Translations under genes and position numbers: made by a program
Part shown: in pieces, positions 45,354 to 53,296 of the stretch
How positions within the stretch are numbered: the stretch's first letter is position 1
How the letters are laid out: each line of letters begins with the position of its first letter
Assembly (NCBI RefSeq): GCF_016802865.1
Contig: NZ_JAEVHM010000021.1
Coordinates: 1 to 53,296, forward strand
DNA length: 53,296 nt
Origin: Micromonospora parastrephiae
Lineage (GTDB): Bacteria; Actinomycetota; Actinomycetes; Mycobacteriales; Micromonosporaceae
Direction of reading: 5' to 3'
The notes under the pieces: generated by a model
Told to the model about the DNA's origin: nothing
The model's input: the letters and a program-made list of their open reading frames with translations, nothing else
The model's database searches: none

Positions 45354-47005
45354 TCAGCTCTCGGCCGGGCGGTCGGTCGCGCCGTCGCGGAAGCGGGTCA
45401 CCGTCTCGCGGTTCTCGTCGCCCTCCAGCGGCGCGGCCGGCGCGTCGTTGACCTTGCGCTCATCCGCCTTACCGAGGAAGACCTGCTTGAACTCGGTGAT
45501 CGCGGCGTCCAGCGAGCCGATGATGTCGTCGCCCCACTGGTTGTCGGCGATTCCGGCCAGCACACCCGCGTGCTTGTGCCGCAGGTACTGGAGGAACTCC
45601 GACTCGAAGCGCCGGATGTCCCCCACCGGGATGTCGTCCAGCTTGCCCTCGGTGCCGGCCCAGACCGTGACGACCTCTTCCTGCACCGGGAACGGCGAGT
45701 AGTTCGGCTGCTTGAGCAGCTCGACCAGCCGGACACCGCGGTCCAGCTGGGCCCGGGATGCCTTGTCCAGGTCGGAGGCGAAGGCGGCGAACGCCTCCAG
45801 CTCGCGGTACTGGGCCAGGTTGAGGCGCAGCGAACCGGCAACCTTACGCATCGGCTTCACCTGCGCGGCGCCACCGACCCGGGAGACCGAGGTGCCGACG
45901 TTGATCGCCGGACGGACGCCCTGGTTGAACAGGTCGGTCTCCAGGAAGATCTGGCCGTCGGTGATCGAGATGACGTTGGTCGGGATGAAGGCCGAGATGT
46001 CGTTGGCCTTCGTCTCGATGATCGGCAGACCGGTCATCGAGCCGCCACCCAGCTCGTCGGAGAGCTTCGCGCAGCGCTCCAGCAGGCGGGAGTGCAGGTA
46101 GAAGACGTCACCCGGGTACGCCTCGCGGCCCGGCGGGCGACGCAGCAGCAGCGACACGGCCCGGTACGCCTCGGCCTGCTTGCTCAGGTCGTCGAAGACG
46201 ATCAGGACGTGCTTGCCGCCGTACATCCAGTGCTGCCCGATGGACGAGCCGGTGTACGGGGCGATGTACTTGAAGCCGGCCGGGTCGGACGCCGGGGAGG
46301 CCACGATGGTGGTGTACTCCATCGCGCCGGCCTCCTCCAGCTGGCCCTTGATGGAGGCGATCGTGGAGGCCTTCTGGCCGATGGCGACGTAGATGCAGCG
46401 GACCTGCTTCTTCGGGTCGCCGGTGCGCCAGTTGTCCCGCTGGTTGAGGATGGCATCCAGGGCGACGGTGGTCTTGCCCGTCTTGCGGTCGCCGATGATC
46501 AGCTGCCGCTGGCCCCGACCGATCGGCGTCATCGCGTCGATCGCCTTGATGCCGGTCTGCAGCGGCTCGAACACCGACTGCCGGGACATCACGTTCGGAG
46601 CCTGCAGCTCCAGCTCGCGGTAGCCCTCGTCGGCGATGTCGCCGAGGCCGTCGATCGGCTGGCCGAGCGCGTTGACCACGCGGCCGAGGAAGGCGTCGCG
46701 ACCGGCACGGAGAGCACCCGGTCGGTGCGCTTGACGCGCTGCCCCTCCTCCAGCTTGGCGGAGTCACCGAGAACGACGACACCGATCTCCCGGACGTCGA
46801 GGTTGAGCGCCACGCCGAGCGTGCCGTCCTCGAACTCCAGCAGCTCGTTGGTCTTGGTCGAGGGCAGGCCCTCGACGTGGGCGATGCCGTCACCGGTGTC
46901 GGCGACGGTGCCGACCTCCTCGCGGGAGACGTCGGTCGAGTAGGAGGAGACGTAGCGCTCCAGGGCGCCGCGGATCTCCTCCGTCGAGATGGTCAGCTCG
47001 GCCAT
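45354..47005 (-). CDS. atpA: ATP synthase F1 alpha subunit (frameshifted in this sequence)
   Basis: 550 residues after correction. N-terminus [16 protein letters not shown]; Walker [15 protein letters not shown] and the Arg-finger region SISRVGG-like [11 protein letters not shown]; family-typical C-terminal helices. The frame is broken near 46699: restoring one C on the plus strand changes [11 protein letters not shown] into [19 protein letters not shown]. Since the protein is essential and the rest is perfectly conserved, the defect is almost certainly an error in the sequence. ATG 47005 has AAGGAAG 6 bases upstream. Confidence 0.95.
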
Positions 47006-47147
47006 CCTCTGCTTCCTTAAAATTCAGGGGCCCGGGATACCTAGTACCGACCGGTCCGAATGGCGTCTGTCAATCCGGGCGCTGGGCGGCTGAGCCGCCC
47101 CAACGCTGAGGCGGCGGAGCCACCGCGTTGCTCGGCGGCGAAACCGC

Positions 47148-47969
47148 TCAGCGCTTCGCGAGCGCGTTGCGGGTCTCGTTGAGGCGGCGCAGGATGGTGC
47201 CGTCGTACAGGTCGGAGCCGACCCGCACGCTCACGCCACCCAGGACGTGGGGGTCGACCGTCTGCTTGACGGAGACCTCTCGACCGTATATCGCGGCGAG
47301 GCTCGCGCCCAGGCGCTGCTCTTCCTCGTCACTCAACGGAGCCGCCACGGTGACGTACGCCACCTGGCGGTCCCGCCGTTCCGCGGCGAGTTCCACGAGC
47401 CGGGTGAGCGATCCCGCGAAGGCGCGCCCCCCGAAGCCGGCCAGCGCCACCTCGATGAGGCGGACGGTGGACAGGTGCGCCTTGCCGGCCAGTAGCTCGC
47501 CGACCAGGACGCCCCGCTGGTCCAGCGGGGCCGCCGAGTTGGACAGCACCGCTGAGAGCGCGGGCTCGCCGGCGACGACCTGCCCGAAGCGGAACAGCTC
47601 GTCCTCGACCTCGCCCAGCTCGCCGGTCGCGTCGACGCTGGCCAGAACCGCCTCCACGCCGAGCCGCTCGACGGCGTCGAGCAGCTCCGACGGCGCCGAC
47701 CACCGGCCGGAGACGAGAGCGGCGAGCAGGTCGAGAGCCCCGTCGCCGACCTTGCCGCGCAGCATCCCGCCGAGCAGCTCGGCGCGGTCCGCGCCGGACC
47801 GGGCCGGGTCCGAGAGCGCCCGGCGCAGCCGAGGCTCGCGTCGCAGCAGCCCGGCGACCGCGAGCAGGTCGTTCGCGGTGTGAGCCACGGCGACCGCGTC
47901 GGTGCCGCGGACGTACGCGTCGAGGCGCTCGGCCGCGACCTTGTACGACTCCCGGCTGGCGGCCTGCAT
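47148..47969 (-). CDS. atpH: ATP synthase delta subunit
   Basis: 273 residues, longer than the usual ~180 as in many high-GC actinobacteria. N-terminal helical bundle (SRESYKVAAERLDAYV), C-terminal VAAPLSDEEEQRLGASLAAIYGREVSV and GGVSVRVGSDLYDGTILRRL, which are the family motifs. It links F1 to the b-subunit stator. Start ATG overlaps the atpF stop by one base. The 142 bases to atpA hold small GC-rich inverted repeats (GGCGGC/GCCGCC) but no gene. Confidence 0.95.
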   Translation of the reverse strand: MQAASRESYKVAAERLDAYVRGTDAVAVAHTANDLLAVAGLLRREPRLRRALSDPARSGADRAELLGGMLRGKVGDGALDLLAALVSGRWSAPSELLDAVERLGVEAVLASVDATGELGEVEDELFRFGQVVAGEPALSAVLSNSAAPLDQRGVLVGELLAGKAHLSTVRLIEVALAGFGGRAFAGSLTRLVELAAERRDRQVAYVTVAAPLSDEEEQRLGASLAAIYGREVSVKQTVDPHVLGGVSVRVGSDLYDGTILRRLNETRNALAKR

Positions 47970-48508
47970 CAGCGGGCCCCCGTGCTCTCGAGACCGCTCA
48001 GGAACCGGTCTACGGTGCCCTTGCGCCGCGCCTCGTCGGTCAGCGACTCACCGACGATCTTGCTGGCCAGGTCCACCGCGATGGTGCCGACCTCGGCGCG
48101 CAGCTCGCGCACGATGGTGGCCCGCTCGGCGGCGAGCGCGTCCTTGCCGGCCTGGATGACCCGGTCGGACTCTTCCCGCGCCTTGGCGAGGATGTCCTGC
48201 CGGATGCCCTCGGCGTCGGCCCGAGCGTCGTCACGGATCTTGGCGGCGTCGGTCCGCGCCTCGGCGAGCTGCGCACGGTACTGCTCGAGCAGCTGGTTCG
48301 CCTCGGCCTGAGCGGCCTCGGCGCGCTTGATGCCGCCCTCGATCGCGTCGACCCGAGCCTGGAACGTCTGCTCCATGCGCGGGAAGACGAACTTCATCAG
48401 CACGAAGCAGAGCACGGCGAAGGCGACCGAACCGACCACGATCTCCTGCCAGAGCGGGATGATCGGGTTGTGGGTCGACTCACCACCCTCAGCGGCGAGG
48501 AAGTACAT
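47969..48508 (-). CDS. atpF: ATP synthase Fo b subunit
   Basis: 179 residues: N-terminal membrane helix (LWQEIVVGSVAFAVLCFVLMKFVFP), then a long charged coiled-coil stator arm (FQARVDAIEGGIKRAEAAQAEANQLLEQY and onward) and a C-terminal delta-binding part. ATG 48508 follows atpE by 26 bases. Confidence 0.96.
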   Translation of the reverse strand: MYFLAAEGGESTHNPIIPLWQEIVVGSVAFAVLCFVLMKFVFPRMEQTFQARVDAIEGGIKRAEAAQAEANQLLEQYRAQLAEARTDAAKIRDDARADAEGIRQDILAKAREESDRVIQAGKDALAAERATIVRELRAEVGTIAVDLASKIVGESLTDEARRKGTVDRFLSGLESTGAR

Positions 48509-48534
48509 GGTTACCTCCCGGTCTATGGGCGGGA

Positions 48535-48786
<252 letters not shown>

Positions 48787-48834
48787 TTATCACGCGTGAC
48801 TCTCACGCGGGACGACAACGGTTGGTGCGGTGGA

Positions 48835-49632
48835 TCAGTGCTCTTCGGCGAGCGCGCCCTGCACGTAGCTGGCGGTGAGGACGGTGAAGACGTATGCCTG
48901 CAGGACGATCACCAGGAACTCCAGGAAGGTGAGCGCGATGGTCATCACCCAGGAGAGCACCGAGACCGGGGCCAGCCAGGTGTTGGCGCTCAGCATCGCG
49001 AAACCGCCGAGCGTGAAGACCAGCAGGAGCATGTGACCGGCGAACATGTTCGCGAAGAGACGAACCGCGAGCGAGAACGGCCGGACGATGAAGGTCGAGA
49101 AGAGCTCGATCGGGATCAGCAGCGGCAGGATGTACCAGGGTGCCGGCGGGATCAGCGAGTTCTTGAAGTACTTGACGAAGCCGTGCTGCTTGATGCCGAT
49201 GTAGTTGAACAGCACGTAGCTGATGATCGCGAGGATCGCCGGGAAGGCGATGTGCGAGTTCGGCGAGATCTGGAAGAACGGGATGATCGCGAACGCGTTC
49301 GTCAGCAGCACGAAGCAGAAGAGCGTGGTGAAGTACGGCGCGAACCGCACGCCCGCGTGACCGATCATGTCGACCGCGATGTTGTTCCGCACGAAGCCGT
49401 AGATCGACTCGGCGAACCACTGCTTCTTGGTCGGCACCAGCTGCGGGTTCCGGTAGCTCGCCAGGAAGAAGATGATCAGGACGCCGACCGCGATCCAGAC
49501 CATCGCCGTGATCTTGGTGAACCAGTAGGAGTCGTGCGCACCCCAGGGCAGGATGCTGGGCAGGTAGAAGTCTTCCACAGTGGGTGGGAATGCCGCCTGG
49601 CCCGCTGCCAGAACGTTCGCCTGTCCGAACAC
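48835..49632 (-). CDS. atpB: ATP synthase Fo a subunit
   Basis: 265 residues, five or six membrane helices. The essential Arg lies in STFIVRPFSLAVRLFANMFAGH; the N-terminal FPPTVEDFYLPSILPWG matches actinobacterial AtpB. GTG 49632 has GGAAGG 6 bases upstream and overlaps the end of the preceding small gene region. Confidence 0.95.
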   Translation of the reverse strand: MFGQANVLAAGQAAFPPTVEDFYLPSILPWGAHDSYWFTKITAMVWIAVGVLIIFFLASYRNPQLVPTKKQWFAESIYGFVRNNIAVDMIGHAGVRFAPYFTTLFCFVLLTNAFAIIPFFQISPNSHIAFPAILAIISYVLFNYIGIKQHGFVKYFKNSLIPPAPWYILPLLIPIELFSTFIVRPFSLAVRLFANMFAGHMLLLVFTLGGFAMLSANTWLAPVSVLSWVMTIALTFLEFLVIVLQAYVFTVLTASYVQGALAEEH

Positions 49633-49643
49633 CGCGTCCCTTC

Positions 49644-49880
49644 CTAAGTAGGCGTGCCGAGTCGGCGGACGACCAGGATGATGCCCCCAGCCATACCGAG
49701 CACGACGCCGATCCCGGTGGCGACGCCGCCGGTGTCGAGCCACTGGTCAACCAGCCAGCCGATGAAACCCCACACGAGCATGCCTCCGATGAGGTAGCTG
49801 AGCGCGGTCCAACCCTGACCGGCGCCGGACGGAATGTCGTCCGGTTCGCCGGCGGGACGGGGGGTTTGGTCACCAGCCAT
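49644..49880 (-). CDS. AtpZ/AtpI-family small membrane protein
   Basis: 78 residues with two membrane helices (YLIGGMLVWGFIGWLVDQWLD and GIGVVLGMAGGIILVV), the AtpZ/AtpI layout linked to assembly of the c-ring or divalent-cation handling. ATG 49880 (MAGDQTPRP) is chosen over an upstream GTG. TGATAT at 49899-49894 may be a -10, giving a leader of only a few bases; CACAACCGTCGTTGTG at 49932-49947 is a small palindrome in the same promoter region, possibly an operator. Confidence 0.8.
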   Translation of the reverse strand: MAGDQTPRPAGEPDDIPSGAGQGWTALSYLIGGMLVWGFIGWLVDQWLDTGGVATGIGVVLGMAGGIILVVRRLGTPT

Positions 49881-50069
49881 GACGGGGCGAACGATATCAG
49901 CCGGGAAGACGAGGCTGTGCCTCACCCCCCGCACAACCGTCGTTGTGTGGGCTTCTCGGGGGCCGCGTCGTCTGTGGGCACGCTACTCCCCTTCCGCCCG
50001 TCGGAAAATGACCGGAGGCCGACACATTGCCGCGCGTCCGATAGATGGGACAATCGGCCGATCTCCAGG

Positions 50070-50495
50070 TCAGCCCCGCGACCGACGGGCATGCACCGTG
50101 GTCAGCCACCAGATGTGCACCGCCGTCCACACTCCCACCCCGGCGACGATGCCGAGGCAGAGCGGGACCAACCCGGGCCAACCGGTCGACGCCACCGCCA
50201 CCATCACCACACCCAACAGGGTGAACTTCAGCGCGTACAGGCCCAGCCCGAGCGGCAGCACCAGCTGCGGGTTGACCTGGTCGGCCCAGGCCAGCACCAC
50301 GGTCGTGAGGGTGTAACTGAACACCGTGACGCCCACGCCGGCCGCCGCGCCGAACGCGGCGGTCACGCCGCCGGTCGCCCCACCCACCACCGCGGCGACC
50401 GCGGCCAGCGCCACCGACGCGACCAGCAGCACCGGCAGGTGCCGCAGCCGCCAACGCCGGTCGGTGTCGGCTTCGACCACCCCGGGCTCAGCCAC
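50070..50495 (-). CDS. ATP synthase-associated membrane protein (AtpI-like)
   Basis: 141 residues with about four membrane helices: [65 protein letters not shown] and [23 protein letters not shown]. This is the gene commonly found at the head of actinobacterial atp clusters. GTG 50495 overlaps the end of glyA by 8 bases, so the two are co-transcribed. It is separated from the next atp gene by 189 bases containing a promoter-like region. Confidence 0.78.
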   Translation of the reverse strand: MAEPGVVEADTDRRWRLRHLPVLLVASVALAAVAAVVGGATGGVTAAFGAAAGVGVTVFSYTLTTVVLAWADQVNPQLVLPLGLGLYALKFTLLGVVMVAVASTGWPGLVPLCLGIVAGVGVWTAVHIWWLTTVHARRSRG

Positions 50496-51777
50496 GGGGG
50501 TACGCGGGGAACGCGGCGACCAGCTCGGCCACCTCGGCGCCGATGCGGGCCAGGTCGTCGGCGCCGCCCGGGGCACCCGGATCGGCGCGTACCGCACGGG
50601 CGATCAGGGTGGCCACCTGCCGCAGCTCCCCCTCCCGCATGCCCTGCGTGGTGACGCTCGGGGTGCCCACCCGGATGCCGGAGGCCACCATCGGCGGCTG
50701 CGGGTCGTACGGGATGGCGTTCTTGTTCAAGGTGATCGACGCCGCGCCACAGCGGCTCTCCGCCTCGGCGCCGGTCACCCCCAGCTCGCGCAGATCGATC
50801 AGGGCGAGGTGGGTGTCCGTACCGCCGGACACCGGGCGCATCCCCTCGGCGACCAGCCCGGCGGCGAGGGCCTGCGCGTTACGGACCACCTGGCCGGCGT
50901 ACGTCTGGAACTCCGGCTGGGCGGCCTCGCGCAGCGCGACGGCCTTCGCCGCGACCGCGTGCATCAGCGGGCCACCCTGGGTGAACGGGAAGACCGCCTT
51001 GTCGATCCGCTGGGCCAGCGACTCCCGGCACAGGATCATGCCGCCGCGCGGGCCGCGCAGCACCTTGTGGGTGGTGGCGCAGACGACGTCGGCGTACGGC
51101 ACCGGGGACGGGATCGCCCGGCCGGCGACCAGGCCGATGAAGTGCGCCGCGTCCACCATCAGGTACGCGCCGACCCCGTCGGCGATCTCCCGGAACCGGG
51201 CGAAGTCGATCAGCCGGGAGTACGCCGTGGCGCCACAGATGATCATTTTGGGTCGGTGCGCCCGGGCCAGGTCCCGCACCTCGTCATAGTCGATCAACTC
51301 GGTGTCCGGACGGACCGTGTAGCCGACCGGGTGGAACCACTTGCCGGAGAAGTTCACCCGGCTGCCGTGGGTGAGATGCCCACCGTGCGGCAGATCCATC
51401 GCCAGCACCGTGTCCCCCGGCTGCACCAGCGCGGCGTACGCGGCCAGGTTGGCGCTCGCCCCGGAGTGCGGCTGGAGGTTGGCGTGCTCCGCGCCGAAGA
51501 GCTCCTTAGCGCGGGCGTTGCCGATCTCCTCGGCCCGGTCGACCTCGGCGCAGCCGCCGTAGTAGCGCCGGCCCGGGTAACCCTCGGCGTACTTGTTGGT
51601 CAACGTCGACCCGAGGGCGGCCAGCACCGCCGGCGAGGTCAGGTTCTCGCTGGCGATCAGCTGAAGACCACCCCGCAACCGGTCCAGCTCGCCGAGGACC
51701 ACCCCGGCGATCTCCGGGTCGGTGGCCCTGAGCTGGGCGAAATCCGGCCCCCAGAAGGTGCTCGTCTCGGTCTCCAC
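50488..51777 (-). CDS. glyA: Serine hydroxymethyltransferase
   Basis: PLP enzyme interconverting serine and glycine with tetrahydrofolate. 429 residues: [49 protein letters not shown] and the PLP Lys in [12 protein letters not shown]. The start is GTG 51777. TAGACT (51791-51786) is a -10 hexamer only 8 bases upstream and no ribosome site exists, so a leaderless message is likely; the longer frame to 51804 would start upstream of the promoter. Confidence 0.93.
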   Translation of the reverse strand: METETSTFWGPDFAQLRATDPEIAGVVLGELDRLRGGLQLIASENLTSPAVLAALGSTLTNKYAEGYPGRRYYGGCAEVDRAEEIGNARAKELFGAEHANLQPHSGASANLAAYAALVQPGDTVLAMDLPHGGHLTHGSRVNFSGKWFHPVGYTVRPDTELIDYDEVRDLARAHRPKMIICGATAYSRLIDFARFREIADGVGAYLMVDAAHFIGLVAGRAIPSPVPYADVVCATTHKVLRGPRGGMILCRESLAQRIDKAVFPFTQGGPLMHAVAAKAVALREAAQPEFQTYAGQVVRNAQALAAGLVAEGMRPVSGGTDTHLALIDLRELGVTGAEAESRCGAASITLNKNAIPYDPQPPMVASGIRVGTPSVTTQGMREGELRQVATLIARAVRADPGAPGGADDLARIGAEVAELVAAFPAYPRG

Positions 51778-51812
51778 AGCGAACGAGTCTAGGGGGCCGC
51801 ACACTGGAAGCC

Positions 51813-53273
51813 GTGAGATGCCTCGTCACCGGAGCAACCGGATACATCGGCGGGCGGCTGGCGCCGCTGCTGCTCGCTGACGGGCACACCGTGCGCTGCC
51901 TGGCCCGCAAGGCCGTACGCCTGCGTGACGTGCCCTGGGCCTCGGCGGCCGAGATCGCCGAGGGGGACCTCAGCCGACCGGAGACGTTGCCCGCCGTGTT
52001 CGCCGACGTGGACGTCGCCTATTTCCTGGTGCACTCCCTGGGTCGGCCCGACTTCGAGGCCGTCGACCGCACGGCGGCGACCAACTTCGCGCAGGCGGCC
52101 CGCGCGGCCGGCGTACGCCGGATCGTCTACCTGGGCGGTCCGCTGCCGGCGAGCAACGCGGTCCCCTCGCCGCACCTGCGCTCCCGGGCCGAGGTGGGCC
52201 GGATCCTGCTGGACAGCGGGGTGCCCACGGCGGCGCTCCGGGCCGCGGTGATCATCGGTTCCGGTTCGGCGTCGTTCGAGATGCTGCGGTACCTGACCGA
52301 GCGGCTACCCGCCATGATCACGCCGCGCTGGGTGGGCAATCGGATCCAGCCGATCGGCGTCCGCGACGTGCTGCGCTACCTGGTCGGCTGCACCGCCCTG
52401 CCGGCGGAGGTCAACCGGGGCTTCGACATCGGCGGGCCGGACGTGCTCACCTTCCGCGACATGATGCAGCGTTACGCCCGGGTGGCCGGGCTGCGCCGAC
52501 GGATCATCGTGCCGGTCCGGGCGCTCACCCCGTCGCTCTCCTCGCACTGGGTCGGTCTGATCACCCCGGTGCCGAACGCCATCGCCCGCCCCCTGGTGGA
52601 GAGCCTGATCCAGGAGGCGGTCGCCGACGAACACGACATCGCCCGGTACGTACCCGACCCGCCCGGTGGGCTGACCAGCTTCGACGACGCGGTGGCGCTG
52701 GCGCTGGCCAAGGTGCGCGACGCCCAGGTGGAAACCCGCTGGTCGAACGCGAGCGGCCCGGACGCGCCCGCCGAACCGCTGCCCACCGACCCGGACTGGT
52801 CCGGTGGCACCGCCTACACCGACGTCCGCGAGCGGGTCGTGGACACGTCACCGACGGCGCTCTGGCGGGTCATCGAGGGCGTCGGCGGCGAAAACGGCTG
52901 GTACTCGTTCCCCCTCGCCTGGTCGATCCGCGGCTGGCTGGACCGGCTCATCGGCGGTGTCGGGCTGCGTCGGGGCCGACGCGACCCGCACCACCTCCAG
53001 GTCGGCGAGGCGCTGGACTTCTGGCGGGTCGAGGAGATCGTCCCCGGTGAGCTGCTGCGGCTGCGCGCCGAGATGCGGCTACCCGGCCGGGCCTGGCTGG
53101 AGATGCGGGCACTGCCGGCCGACCACGGCCGCAGCCGCTACCAGCAACGCGCCGTGTTCCTGCCGCGCGGCCTGGCCGGGCACGCCTACTGGAAGTCGGT
53201 GGCCCCGTTCCACGCGCTGGTCTTCGGCGGAATGGCCCGCAACATAGCCCGCAACGCCAAACAAACCCCCTAA
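51813..53273 (+). CDS. NAD(P)-binding (SDR-type) protein with C-terminal DUF2867 domain
   Basis: 486 residues. Atypical SDR/NmrA-like N-terminal half with dinucleotide motif [10 protein letters not shown] (about 5-14), [17 protein letters not shown] and a long substrate region. The C-terminal half (about 330-486) is the DUF2867 domain: [39 protein letters not shown] and [26 protein letters not shown]. Function unknown; it may act on lipids or polyketide-like substrates. GTG 51813 is divergent from glyA, 35 bases between starts. Confidence 0.87.
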   Translation: MRCLVTGATGYIGGRLAPLLLADGHTVRCLARKAVRLRDVPWASAAEIAEGDLSRPETLPAVFADVDVAYFLVHSLGRPDFEAVDRTAATNFAQAARAAGVRRIVYLGGPLPASNAVPSPHLRSRAEVGRILLDSGVPTAALRAAVIIGSGSASFEMLRYLTERLPAMITPRWVGNRIQPIGVRDVLRYLVGCTALPAEVNRGFDIGGPDVLTFRDMMQRYARVAGLRRRIIVPVRALTPSLSSHWVGLITPVPNAIARPLVESLIQEAVADEHDIARYVPDPPGGLTSFDDAVALALAKVRDAQVETRWSNASGPDAPAEPLPTDPDWSGGTAYTDVRERVVDTSPTALWRVIEGVGGENGWYSFPLAWSIRGWLDRLIGGVGLRRGRRDPHHLQVGEALDFWRVEEIVPGELLRLRAEMRLPGRAWLEMRALPADHGRSRYQQRAVFLPRGLAGHAYWKSVAPFHALVFGGMARNIARNAKQTP

Positions 53274-53296
53274 CCCACCCCACCACGCCCACCCCC

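Overview
The window is high-GC chromosomal DNA from a filamentous actinomycete, most likely of the family Micromonosporaceae. The protein families, the gene order around the ATP synthase (atp genes, DUF2550, pduO, murA) and the thiolase/meaB/epimerase block beside two DivIVA-like coiled-coil genes all point to Actinobacteria. The genus is an inference. No phage, plasmid, transposase, CRISPR array, rRNA or tRNA gene was seen.

Left part (1-31 kb). A large NAD-glutamate dehydrogenase, a lipoprotein penicillin-binding protein, an arginase-family hydrolase and a thioredoxin/TPR protein lead into an acyl-CoA block: isobutyryl-CoA mutase large subunit (icmA), an Asp23 protein, MeaB GTPase, acetyl-CoA acetyltransferase, methylmalonyl-CoA epimerase and crotonyl-CoA carboxylase/reductase (ccr). 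Two coiled-coil cytoskeletal genes follow, then an AI-2E family transporter, hydrolases, an ECF sigma factor with a membrane partner, a double-module 3-hydroxyacyl-CoA dehydrogenase, an FHA protein, an aldehyde dehydrogenase and a methyltransferase.

Middle (31-41 kb). NucS mismatch endonuclease, a DUF4126 membrane protein, a secreted transglycosylase-like protein, a DUF1540 protein, ethylmalonyl-CoA mutase (ecm/meaA), a two-gene ABC exporter, 3-hydroxybutyryl-CoA dehydrogenase, MurA (Cys replaced by Asp) and the PduO cobalamin adenosyltransferase. Right (41-53 kb). The F1Fo ATP synthase genes, with a LytR-CpsA-Psr gene and a perfect terminator separating atpC from atpD, then glyA and an NAD(P)-binding DUF2867 protein.

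The genes together encode much of the ethylmalonyl-CoA pathway of acetyl-CoA assimilation: thiolase, 3-hydroxybutyryl-CoA dehydrogenase, Ccr, epimerase and Ecm. They also include B12 mutase support (MeaB, PduO) and an isobutyryl-CoA branch (IcmA). The most interesting signal is a 16-bp imperfect palindrome, CTTAGCNNYCGTTCAG, in front of six of these transcription units spread over 27 kb. It suggests one unlinked regulator controls them as a regulon. Other non-coding signals are a family of four roughly 80-bp palindromic intergenic repeats and several perfect hairpin terminators. Five genes, including the essential atpA, each lack exactly one G/C base, which looks like consensus error rather than gene decay.
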